Assembly: GCA_027186245.1 (NCBI GenBank) | Contig: CP114482.1 | Coordinates: forward strand, 26,307,209 to 26,371,208 | Direction of reading: 5' to 3' | Origin: Coriaria nepalensis | Taxonomy: Eukaryota; Streptophyta; Magnoliopsida; Cucurbitales; Coriariaceae | Length of the DNA: 64,000 nt | Part shown: positions 35,993-48,400 of the stretch, piece by piece | Layout of the letters: every line of letters begins with the position of its first letter | Position numbering within the stretch: position 1 is the stretch's first letter | The notes under the pieces: generated by a model | Database searches by the model: none | What the model was told of the DNA's origin: nothing | What the model saw: the letters and a program-made list of their open reading frames with translations, nothing else | Made by a program: the position numbers and the translations under genes

Positions 35993-38900
35993 TGCATAGT
36001 TGCCATCAATAGATCAAATGCAAGTTTTGCATGAAAGTCGCTTTTTAAATGCAAAAAGAGAATTGGTTCGAAGTGCCTTCAAACAATTTAGTGATTGAAA
36101 AGACTGAGTGATATGTTTTTTAATGCCAAAATAATGCATTGTTGTCTTCAATAGATTAATTACAAGTTATGTAAGAAAATAATGTTTGAAGGGCAAAAAT
36201 ACAATTCGTTCGAATTAATTTAGAATGATTTAATGACTAGAAGAGACTCAGTGACATAACTTAAACGCTAAACAAATGCATTGTTGCCTTCAATAGATCA
36301 ACTGCAAGTTGTGCACGAAAGTCATGTTTAAAGGCCGAATATCGTTCGAAGTGATTTAGAATGATTTATTGACTAAAAGAGACGCAAAAATATGACTTTA
36401 AGGCTAAAAAATGCATAGTTGCCATCAATAGATCAATTGCAAGTTATGCATGAAAGTCGCTTTTTAAATGCAAAAAGAGAATTGGTTCGAAGGGCCTTCA
36501 AACAATTTAGTGATTGAAAAGATTGAGTGATATGTTTTTTAATGCTAAAATAATGCATTGTTGTCCTTAGAAGATTAATTGCGAGTTATGTAAGAAAATA
36601 ATGTTTTGAGGGCAAAAATAGAATTTGTTCGAATTATTTTAGAATGATTTAATGACTAGATGAGACTCAGTGACATGACTTCGAGGCGAAACAAATGCAT
36701 TGTTTCCTTCAATAGATCAACTGCAAGTTATGCACGAAAGTCATGTTTAAAGGCCGAATTTCATTCGAAGTGATTTAGAATGATTTACTGACTAAAAGAG
36801 ACGCAAAAATATGACTTTAAGGCTAAAAAATGCATAGTTGCCATCAATAGATCAATTGCAAGTTATGCATGAAAGTAGCTTTTTAAATGCAAAAAGAGAA
36901 TTTATTTGCAGCGCCTTCAAACAATTTAATGATTGAAAAGACTGAGTGAAATGCTTTTTAATGCTAAAATAATGCGTTGTTGTCTTGAATAGATTAATTA
37001 CAAGTTATGTAAGAAAATAATGTTTGAAGGGCAAAAATAGAATTCGTTCGAATTAATTTAGAATGATTTAATAACTAGAAGAGACTCAGTGACATAACTT
37101 AAACGCTAAACAAATGCATTGTTGCCTTCAATAGATCAACTGCAAGTTGTGCATGAAAGTCATGTTTAAAGGCCGAATTTCGTTCGAAGTGATTTAGAAT
37201 GATTTATTGACTTAAAGAGACGCAAAAATATGACTTTAAGGCTAAAAAATGCATAGTTGCCATCAATAGATCAAATGCAAGTTATGCATGAAAGTCGCTT
37301 TTTAAATGCAAAAAGAGAATTGGTTCGAAGTGCCTTCAAACAATTTAGTGATTGAAAAGACTGAGTGATATGTTTTTTAATGCCAAAATAATGCATTGTT
37401 GTCTTCAATAGATTAATTACAAGTTATGTAAGAAAATAATGTTTGAAGGGCAAAAATAGAATTCGTTCGAATTAATTTAGAATCATTTAATGACTAGAAG
37501 AGACTCAGTGACATGATTTAAACGCTAAACAAATGCATTTTTGCCTTCAATAGATCAACTGCAAGTTATGCACGAAAGTCATGTCTAAAGGCCGAATTTC
37601 GTTCGAAGTGATTTAGAATGATTTGCTGACAAAAAGAGACGCAAAAATATGACTTTAAGGCTAAAAAATGCATAGTTGCCATCAATAGATCAATTGCAAG
37701 TTATGCATGAAAGTCGCGTTTTAAATGCAAAAAGAGAATTTGTTTGCTGTGGCTTCAAACGATTTAATGATTGAAAAGACTGAGTGATATGCTTTTTAAC
37801 GCTAAAATAATGCATTGTTGTCTTTAGTAGATTAATTGCAAGTTATGTAAGAAAATAATGTTTGATGGGCGAAAATAGAATTCGTTCGAATTAATTCAGA
37901 ATGATTTGATGACTAGAAGAGACTCAGTGACATGACTTTACGGCTAAACTAATGCATTATTGCCTTCAATAGATCAAATGCAAGTTATGTACGAAAGTCA
38001 TTTTTAAAGGCCGAATTTCGTTCAAAGTGATTTAAAAAGATTTAATGACTAAAAGAGACGCAATAATATGAATTTAAGGCTAAAAAATAAATAGTCGCCT
38101 TCAATAGATCAAGTGCAAGTTATGCATGAAAGTCGTGTTTTAAATACAAAAATAGAATTGGTTCGAACTGCCTTCAAACAATTTAATGATTGAGAACGCT
38201 GAGTGATATGCTTTTTAATGCTAAAATAATGCATTGTTGTCTTTAGTAGATTAATTGCAAGTTATGTAAGAAAATAATGTTTGAAGGGCGAAAATAGAAT
38301 TCGTTCGAATTAATTTAGAATGATTTGATAACTAGAAGAGACTCAGTGACATGACTTTAAGGCTAAACTAATGCATTGTTGCCTTCAATAGATCAAATGC
38401 AAGTTATGCACGAAAGTCATGTTTAAATGCCGAATTTCGTTCGAAATGATTTAAAAAGATTTAATGACTAAAAGAGACGAAATAATAAGAATTTAAGGCT
38501 AAAAAATGAATAGTGGCCTTCAATAGATCAAGTGCAAGTTATGCATGAAACTCGTGTTTTAAATACAAAAAAAGAATTGGTTCGAAGTGCCTTCAAACAA
38601 TTTAATGATTGAGAAGACAGAGTGATATGCTTTTTAATGCTAAAATAATGCATTGTTGTCTTCAATAGATTAATTACAAGTTATGTAAGAAAATAATGTT
38701 TGAAGGGCGAAAATAGAATTCGTTCGAATTAATTTAGAATGATTTGATGACTAGAAGAGACTCAGTGACATGACTTTAAGGCTAAACTAATGCATTGTTC
38801 CCTTCAATAGATCAAATGCAAGTTATGCACGAAAGTCATGTTTAAAGGCCGAATTTTGTTCAAAGTGATTTAGAATGATTTACTGACTAAAAGAGACGCA

Positions 38901-40190
38901 AAAATATGACTTTAAGGCTAAAAAATGCATAGTTGCCATCAATAGATCAATTGCAAGTTATGCATGAGAGTCGCGTTTTAAATGCAAAAAGAGAATTTGT
39001 TTGCAGTGCCTTCAAACAATTTAATGATTGAAAAGACTGAGTGATATGCTTTTTAACGCTAAAATAATGCATTGTTGTCTTTAGTAGATTAATTGCAAGT
39101 TATGTAAGAAAATAATATTTGAAGGGCGAAAATAGAATTCGTTCGAATTAATTTAGAATGATTTGATAACTAGAAGAGACTCAGTGACATGACTTTAAGG
39201 CTAAACTAATGCATTGTTGCCTTCAATAGATCAAATGCAAGTTATGCACGAAAGTCATGTTTAATTGCCGAATTTCGTTGAAAGTGATTTAGAAAGATTT
39301 AATGACTAAAAGAGATGCAATAATATGAATTTAAGGCTAAAAAATGTATAGTCGCCTTCAATAGATCAAGTGCAAGTTATGCATGAAACTCGTGTTTTAA
39401 ATACAAAAATAGAATTGGTTCGACGTGCCTTCAAACAATTTAATGATTGAGAAGACTGAGTGATATGCTTTTTAATGCTAAAATAATCCATTGTTGTCTT
39501 CAATAGATTAATTACAAGTTATGTAAGAAAATAATGTTTGAACGGCGAAAATAGAATTCGTTCGAATTAATTTAGAATGATTTGATGACCAGAAGAGACT
39601 CAGTGACATGACTTTAAGGCTAAACTAATGCATTGTTGCATTCAGTAGATCAAATGCAAGTTATGCACGAAAGTCATGTTTAAAGGCCAAATTTCGTTCG
39701 AAATGATTTAGAAAGATTTAATGACTAAAAGAGACGCAATAATATGAATTTAAGGCTAAAAAATGAATAGTGGCCTTCAATAGATCAAGTGCAAGTTATG
39801 CATGAAAGTCGTGTTTTAAATACGAAAATAGAATTGATTCGAAGTGCCTTCAAACAATTTAATGATTGAGAAGACTGAGTCATATGCTTTTTAATGCTAA
39901 AATAATGCATTGTTGTCTTCAATAGATTAATTACAAGTTATGTAAGAAAATAATGTTTGAAGGGTGAAAATAGAATTCGTTCGAATTAATTTAGAATGAT
40001 TTGATGCTTGGAAGAGACTCAGTGACATGACTTTAAGGCTAAAGAAATGCATTGTTGCCTTCAATAGATCAACTGCAAGTTATGCACGAAATTCATGTTT
40101 AAAGGCCGAATTTTGTTCAAAGTGATTTCGAATGATTTACTGACTAAAAGAGACGCAAAAATATGACTTTAAGGCTAAAAAATGCATAGT
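35993..40190 (+). repeat. HOR-2 copy 4
   Basis: Fourth 4190-bp unit. It carries a private base change at ataatccattg (near 39487, gcattg in the others). The HOR-2 pattern ends just after 40183: the expected atcaaatgcaagttttgc is replaced by atcaattgcaaattatgc, and the following unit belongs to the right domain. The last ~1.17 kb is also copied one step to the right with a 1675-bp offset. Confidence 0.92.
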
Positions 40191-42359
40191 TGCCATCAAT
40201 AGATCAATTGCAAATTATGCATGAAAGTCGCGTTCTAAATGCAAAAAGAGAATTGGTTCGAAGTGCCTTCAAACAATCTAATCAGTGAAAAGACTGAGTG
40301 ATATGCTTTGAATGCTAAAATAATGCATTGTTGTCTTTAGTAGATTAATTGCAAGTTATGTAAGAAAATAATGTTTGAAGGGCGAAAATAGAATTCGTTC
40401 GAATTAATTTAAAATGATTTGATGACTAGAAGGGACTCAGTGACATGACTTTAAGGCTAAACTAATGCATTGTTGCCTTCAATAGATCAAATGCAAGTTA
40501 TGCACGAAAGTCATGTTTAAAGGCTGAATTTCGTTCAAAGTGGTTTAGAAAGATTTAATGACTAAAAGAGACGTAATAATATGAATTTAAGGCTAAAAAA
40601 TGAATAGTGGCCTTCAATAGATCAAGTGCAAGTTATGCATGAAAGTCGTGTTTTAAATACGAAAATAGAATTGGCTCGAAATGCCTTCAAACAATTTAAT
40701 GATTGAAAAGACTGAGTGATATGCTTTTTAACGCTAAAATAATGCATTGTTGTCTTTAGTAGATTAATTGCAAGTTATGTAAGAAAATAATGTTTGAAGG
40801 GCGAAAATAGAATTCGTTCGAATTAATTTAGAATGATTTGATAACTAGAAGAGACTCAGTGACATTACTTTAAGGCTAAACTAATGCATTGTTGCCTTCA
40901 ATAGATCAAATGCAAGTTATGCACGAAAGTCATGTTTAATTGCCGAATTTCGTTGAAAGTGATTTAGAAAGATTTAATGACTAAAAGAGATGCAATAATA
41001 TGAATTTAAGGCTAAAAAATGTATAGTCGCCTTCAATAGATCAAGTGCAAGTTATGCATGAAACTCGTGTTTTAAATACAAAAATAGAATTGGTTCGACG
41101 TGCCTTCAAACAATTTAATGATTGAGAAGACTGAGTGATATGCTTTTTAATGCTAAAATAATGCATTGTTGTCTTCAATAGATTAATTACAAGTTATGTA
41201 AGAAAATAATGTTTGAACGGCGAAAATAGAATTCGTTCAAATTAATTTAGAATGATTTGATGACCAGAAGAGACTCAGTGACATGACTTTAAGGCTAAAC
41301 TAATGCATTGTTGCATTCAATAGATCAAATGCAAGTTATGCACGAAAGTCATGTTTAAAGGCCAAATTTCGTTCGAAATGATTTAGAAAGATTTAATGAC
41401 TAAAAGAGACGCAATAATATGAATTTAAGGCTAAAAAATGAATAGTGGCCTTCAATAGATCAAGTGCAAGTTATGCATGAAAGTCGTGTTTTAAATACGA
41501 AAATAGAATTGATTCGAAGTGCCTTCAAACAATTTAATGATTGAGAAGACTGAGTCATATGCTTTTTAATGCTAAAATAATGCATTGTTGTCTTCAATAG
41601 ATTAATTACAAGTTATGTAAGAAAATAATGTTTGAAGGGTGAAAATAGAATTCGTTCGAATTAATTTAGAATGATTTGATGCTTATAAGAGACTCAGTGA
41701 CATGACTTTAAGGCTAAAGAAATGCATTGTTGCCTTCAATAGATCAACTGCAAGTTATGCACGAAATTCATGTTTAAAGGCCGAATTTTGTTCAAAGTGA
41801 TTTCGAATGATTTACTGACTAAAAGAGACGCAAAAATATGACTTTAAGGCTAAAAAATGCATAGTTGCCATCAATAGATCAATTGCAAATTATGCATGAA
41901 AGTCGCGTTCTAAATGCAAAAAGAGAATTGGTTCGAAGTGCCTTCAAACAATCTAATCAGTGAAAAGACTGAGTGATATGCTTTGAATGCTAAAATAATG
42001 CATTGTTGTCTTTAGTAGATTAATTGCAAGTTATGTAAGAAAATAATGTTTGAAGGGCGAAAATAGAATTCGTTCGAATTAATTTAAAATGATTTGATGA
42101 CTAGAAGGGACTCAGTGACATGACTTTAAGGCTAAACTAATGCATTGTTGCCTTCAATAGATCAAATGCAAGTTATGCACGAAAGTCATGTTTAAAGGCC
42201 GAATTTCATTCAAAGAGGTTTAGAAAGATTTAATGACTAAAAGAGACGTAATAATATGAATTTAAGGCTAAAAAATGAATAGTGGCCTTCAATAGATCAA
42301 GTGCAAGTTATGCATGAAAGTCGTGTTTTAAATACGAAAATAGAATTGGCTCGAAATGC
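39010..42359 (+). repeat. 1675-bp (four-trimer) tandem duplication at the end of HOR-2
   Basis: The two units are about 39010-40684 and 40685-42359. Shared pieces include gattgaaaagac with taacgc (39026, 40701), the tgtatagtcgcc head (39345, 41020), the gaattgattcgaag trimer (39764, 41439), gtgatttcgaatg (40123, 41798) and the ctaatcagtgaaaag / ctttgaatgc trimer (40183, 41858). The block straddles the edge of HOR-2, so a piece of HOR-2 was copied together with the first right-domain trimers. The junction near 40690 changes trimer type in mid-monomer. Confidence 0.83.
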
Positions 42360-44720
42360 CTTCAAACAATTTACTGATTGAGAAGACTGAGTGATATGCT
42401 ATTTAATGCTAAAATAATGCATTGTTGTCTTCAATAGATTAATTACAAGTTATGTAAGAAAATAATGTTTCAAGGGCGAAAATAGAACTCGTTCGAATTA
42501 ATTTAGAATGATTTGATGACTAGAAGAGACTCAGTGACATGACTTTAAGGCTAAACTAATGCATTGTTGCCTTCAATAGATCAAATGCAAGTTATGCACG
42601 AAAGTCATGTTTAAAGGCCGAATTTCGTTCGAAATGATTTAGAAAGATTTAATGACTAAAAGAGACGCAAAAATATGACTTTAAGGCTGAAAAAATGCAT
42701 AGTTGCTATCAATAGATCAATTGCAAATTATGCGTGAAAGTCGCGTTCTAAATGCAAAACGATAATTGGTTCGAAGTGCCTTCAAACAATCTAATGAGTG
42801 AAAAGACTAAGTGATATGCTTTTTAATGCTAAAATAATGCATTGGTGTCTTTAGTAGATTAATTGCAAGTTATGTAAGAAAATAATGTTTGAACGGCGAA
42901 AATAGAATTCGTTCAAATTAATTTTGAATGATTTGATGACCAGAAGAGACTCAGTGACATGACTTTAAGGCTAAACTAATGCATTGTTGCATTCAATAGA
43001 TCAAATGCAAGTTATGCACGAAAGTCATGTTTAAAGGCCGACTTTCGTTCGAAATGATTTAGAAAGATTTAATGACTAAAAGAGGCGCAATAATATGAAT
43101 TTAAGGCTAAAAAATGAATAGTGGCCTTCAATAGATCAAGTGCAAGTTATGCATGAAAGTCATGTTTTAAATACAAAAATAGAATTGGTTCGAAGTGCCT
43201 TCAAACAATTTAATGATTGACAAGACTGAGTGATATGCTTTTTAATGCTAAAATAATGCATTGTTGTCTTCAATAGATTAATTACAAGTTTTGTAAGAAA
43301 ATAATGTTTGAAGGGTGAAAATAGAATTCGTTCGAATTAATTTAGAATGATTTGATGCTTGGAAGAGACTCAGTGACATGACTTTAAGGCTAAAGAAATG
43401 CATTGTTGCCTTCAATAGATCAACTGCAAGTTATGCACGAAATTCATGTTTAAAGGCCGAATTTTGTTCAAAGTGATTTCGAATGATTTACTGACTAAAA
43501 GAGACGCAAAAATATGACTTTAAGGCTAAAAAATGCATAGTTGCCATCAATAGATCAATTGCAAATTATGCATGAACGTCGCGTTCTAAATGCAAAAAGA
43601 GAATTGGTTCGAAGTGCCTTCAAACAATCTAATCAGTGAAAAGACTGAGTGATATGCTTTGAATGCTAAAATAATGCATTGTTGTCTTTAGTAGATTAAT
43701 TGCAAGTTATGTAAGAAAATAATGTTTGAAGGGCGAAAATAGAATTCGTTCGAATTAATTTAAAATGATTTGATGACTAGAAGGGACTCAGTGACATGAC
43801 TTTAAGGCTAAACTAATGCATTGTTGCCTTCAATAGATCAAATGCAAGTTATGCACGAAAGTCATGTTTAAAGGCCGAATTTCGTTCAAAGTGGTTTAGA
43901 AAGATTTAATGACTAAAAGAGACGTAATAATATGAATTTAAGGCTAAAAAATGAATAGTGGCCTTCAATAGATCAAGTGCAAGTTATGCATGAAAGTCGT
44001 GTTTTAAATACGAAAATAGAATTGGCTCGAAATGCCTTCAAACAATTTACTGATTGAGAAGACTGAGTGATATGCTATTTAATGCTAAAATAATGCATTG
44101 TTGTCTTCAATAGATTAATTACAAGTTATGTAAGAAAATAATGTTTCAAGGGCGAAAATAGAACTCGTTCGAATTAATTTAGAATGATTTGATGACTAGA
44201 AGAGACTCAGTGACATGACTTTAAGGCTAAACTAATGCATTGTTGCCTTCAATAGATCAAATGCAAGTTATGCACGAAAGTCATGTTTAAAGGCCGAATT
44301 TCGTTCGAAATGATTTAGAAAGATTTAATGACTAAAAGAGACGCAAAAATATGACTTTAAGGCTGAAAAAATGCATAGTTGCTATCAATAGATCAATTGC
44401 AAATTATGCGTGAAAGTCGCGTTCTAAATGCAAAACGATAATTGGTTCGAAGTGCCTTCAAACAATCTAATGAGTGAAAAGACTAAGTGATATGCTTTTT
44501 AATGCTAAAATAATGCATTGGTGTCTTTAGTAGATTAATTGCAAGTTATGTAAGAAAATAATGTTTGAACGGCGAAAATAGAATTCGTTCAAATTAATTT
44601 TGAATGATTTGATGACCAGAAGAGACTCAGTGACATGACTTTAAGGCTAAACTAATGCATTGTTGCATTCAATAGATCAAATGCAAGTTATGCACGAAAG
44701 TCATGTTTAAAGGCCGAATT
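41600..44720 (+). repeat. 1676-bp HOR, right domain
   Basis: Sequence from ~41600 to ~43045 matches ~43276 to ~44720 with a 1676-bp offset. Shared markers are gtgatttcgaatg (41798, 43474), ctttgaatgc, gaattggctcgaaatgcc with tttactgattgag, gaactcgttcg, aaggctgaaaaaatg (A heads 42696, 44372) with ttgctatcaatag, and gcattggtgtc. The match ends near 44720, where gttcgaaatg is replaced by gttcaaagtgg. Confidence 0.82.
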
Positions 44721-45460
44721 TCGTTCAAAGTGGTTTAGAAAGATTTAATGACTAAAAGAGACGTAATAATATGAATTTAAGGCTAAAAAATGAATAGTGG
44801 CCTTCAATAGATCAAGTGCAAGTTATGCATGAAAGTCGTGTTTTAAATACGAAAATAGAATTGGCTCGAAATGCCTTCAAACAATTTACTGATTGAGAAG
44901 ATTGAGTGATATGCTATTTAATGCTAAAATAATGCATTGTTGTCTTCAATAGATTAATTACAAGTTATGTAAGAAAATAATGTTTGAAGGGCGAAAATAG
45001 AACTCGTTCGAATTAATTTAGAATGATTTGATGACTAGAAGAGACTCAGTGACATGACTTTAAGGCTAAACTAATGCATTGTTGCCTTCAATAGATCAAA
45101 TGCAAGTTATGCACGAAAGTCATGTTTAAAAGCCGAATTTCGTTCGAAATGATTTAGAAAGATTTAATGACTAAAAGAGACGCAAAAATATGACTTTAAG
45201 GCTGAAAAAATGCATAGTTGCTATCAATAGATCAATTGCAAATTATGCGTGAAAGTCGCGTTCTAAATGCAAAACGATAATTGGTTCGATGTGCCTTCAA
45301 ACAATCTAATGAGTGAAAAGACTAAGTGATATGCTTTTTAATGCTAAAATAATGCATTGGTGTCTTTAGTAGATTAATTGCAAGTTATGTAAGAAAATAA
45401 TGTTTGAACGGCGAAAATAGAATTCGTTCAAATTAATTTTGAATGATTTGATGACTAGAA
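43860..45460 (+). repeat. 839-bp two-trimer duplication nested in the 1676-bp HOR
   Basis: Trimers starting at 43952 and 44372 recur as 44791 and 45211 (839 bp later). The shared forms are gttcaaagtggtttag with gacgtaataatatg, gctcgaaatgcc with tttactgattgag, and aaggctgaaaaaatg with ttgctatcaatag and gcattggtgtc. This inserts two extra trimers before the gaaagtcatgttttaaatac trimer at 45630, which corresponds to 43115 in the preceding HOR copy. Confidence 0.8.
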
Positions 45461-48400
45461 GAGACTTAGTGACATGACTTTAAGGCTAAACTAATGCATT
45501 GTTGCCTTCAATAGATCAAATGCAAGTTATGCACGAAAGTCATGTTTAAATGCCGAATTTCGTTCGAAATGATTTAGAAAGATTTAATGACTAAAAGAGA
45601 CGCAATAATATGAATTTAAGGCCAAAAAATGAATAGTGGCCTTCAATAGATCAAGTGCAAGTTATGCATGAAAGTCATGTTTTAAATACAAAAATAGAAT
45701 TGGTTCGAAGTGCCTTCAAAGAATTTAATGATCGAGAAGACTGAGTGATATGCTTTTTAATGCTAAAATAATGCATTGTTGTCTTCAATAGATTAATTAC
45801 AAGTTTTGTAAGAAAATAATGTTTGAAGGGTGAAAATAGAATTCGTTCGAATTAATTTAGAATGATTTGATGCTTGGAAGAGACTCAGTGACATGACTTT
45901 AAGGCTAAAGAAATGCATTGTTGCCTTCAATAGATCAACTGCAAGTTATGCACGAAATTCATGTTTAAAGGCCGAATTTTGTTCAAAGTGATTTAGAATT
46001 ATTTACTGACTAAAAGAGACGCAAAAATATGACTTTAAGGCTAAAAAATGCATAGTTGCCATCAATAAAATAATTGCAAGTTATGCATGAAAGTCGCGTT
46101 TTAAATGCAATAAGAGAATTTGTTTGCAGTGCCTTCAAACAATTTAATGATTGAAAAGGCTGAGTGATATGCTTTTTAACGCTAAAATAATGCATTGTTG
46201 TCTTTAGTAGATTAATTGCAGGTTATGTAAGAAAATAATGTTTGGAGGGCAAAAATAGAATGCGTTCGAATTAATTTAGAATGATTTGATGACTAGAAGA
46301 GACTCAGTGACATGACTTTAAGGCTAAACTAATGCATTGTTGCCTTCAATAGATCAAATGCAAGTTATGCACGAAAGTCATGTTTAAAGGCCGAATTTCG
46401 TTCAAAGTTGTTTAGAAAGATTTAATGACTAAAAGAGACGTAATAATATGAATTTAAGGCTAAAAAATGAATAGTGGCCTTCAATAGATCAAGTGCAAGT
46501 TATGCATGAAAGTCGTGTTTTAAATACGAAAATAGAATTGGCTCGAAATGCCTTCAAACAATTTAATGATTGAGAAGACTGAGTGATATGCTGTTTAATG
46601 CTAAAATATTGCATTGTTGTCTTCAATAGATTAATTACAAGTTATGTAAGAAAATAATGTTTGAAGGGCGAAAATAGAACTCGTTCGAATTAATTTAGAA
46701 TGATTTGATGACTAGAAGAGACTCAGTCACATGACTTTAAGGCTAAACAAATGCATTGTTGCCTTCAATAGATCAACTGCAAGTTATGCACGAAATTCAT
46801 GTTTAAAGGCCGAATTTCGTTCGAAGTGATTTAGAAATATTTAATGACTAAAAGAGACGCAAAAATATGACTTTAAGGCTAAAAAAATGCATAGTTGCTA
46901 TCAATAAATCAATTGCAAATTATGCATGAAAGTCGCATTTTAAATACGAAAATAGAATTGGCTCGAAATGCCTTCAGACAATTTAATGATTGAGAAGACT
47001 GAGTGATATGCTGTTTAATACTAAAATAATGCATTGTTGTCTTCAATAGATTAATTACAAGTTTTGTAAGAAAATAATGTTTGAAGGGCGAAAATAGAAT
47101 TCGTTCGAATTAATTTAAAATGATTTGATGACTAGAAGAGACTCAGTGACATGACTTTAAGGCTAAACAAATACATTGTTGCCTTCAATAGATCAACTGC
47201 AAGTTATGCACGAAATTCATGTTTAAAGGCCGAATTTCGTTCGAAGTGATTTAAAAAGATTTAATGACTAAAAGAGACGCAAAAATATGACTTTAAGGCT
47301 AAAAAAATGCATAGTTGCTATCAATAGATAATTTGCAAATTATGCGCGAAAGTCGCGTTCTAAATGCGAAACGATAATTGGTTCGAAGTGCCTTCAAACA
47401 ATCTAATGAGTGAAAAGACTGAGTGATATGATTTTTAATGCTAAAATAATGCATTGTTGTCTTTAGTAGATTAATTGCAAGTTATGTAAGAAAATAATGT
47501 TTGAACGGCGAAAATAGAATTCGTTCAAATTAATTTAGAATGATTTGATGACTAGAAGAGACTCAGTGACATGACTTTAAGGCTAAACTAATGCATTGTT
47601 GCCTTCAATAGATCAAATGCAAGTTATGCACGAAAGTCATGTTTAAAGGCCGAATTTCGTTCAAAGTTGTTTAGAAAGATTTAATGACTAAAAGAGACGT
47701 AATAATATGAATTTAAGGCTAAAAAATGAATAGTGGCCTTCAATAGATGAAGTGCAAGTTACGCATGAAAGTCGTGTTTTAAATACAAAAATAGAATTGG
47801 TTCGGAGTGCCTTCAAACAATTTAATGATTGAAAAGACTGAGTGATATGCTTTTTAATGCTAAAATAATGCATTGTTGTCTTGAATAGATTAATTACAAG
47901 TTATGTAAGAAAATAATGTTTGAAGGGTGAAAATAGAATTCGTTCGAATTAATTTAGAATGATTTGATGCTTAGAAGAGACTCAGTGACATGACTTTAAG
48001 GCTAAACAAATGCATTGTTGCCTTCAATAGATCAACTGCAAGTTATGCACATAATTCATGTTTAAAGGCTGAATTTTGTTCAAAGTGATTTAGAATGATT
48101 TACTCACTAAAAGAGACGCAAAAATATGACTTTAAGGCTAAAAAATGCATAGTTGCCATCAATTGCAAGTTATGCATGAATGTCGTATTTTCAATGCAAT
48201 AAGAGAATTTGTTTGCAGTGCCTTCAAACAATTTAATGATTGAAAAGGCTGAGTGATATGCTTTTTAACGCTAAAATAATGCATTGTTGTCTTTAGTAGA
48301 TTAATTGCAAGTTATGTAAGAAAAAAATGTTTGAAGGGCGAAAATAGAATTCGTTCGAATTAATTTAGAATGATTTGATGACTAGAAGAGACTCAGTGAC

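Noticed and set aside
46049..46260. A separate subfamily marked by ggagggcaaaaatag in the right domain
   Set aside because: This single B monomer (near 46240) has left-type bases but also a private gaatgcg; one copy is not enough to call a subfamily. It may be a conversion patch or chance reversion.
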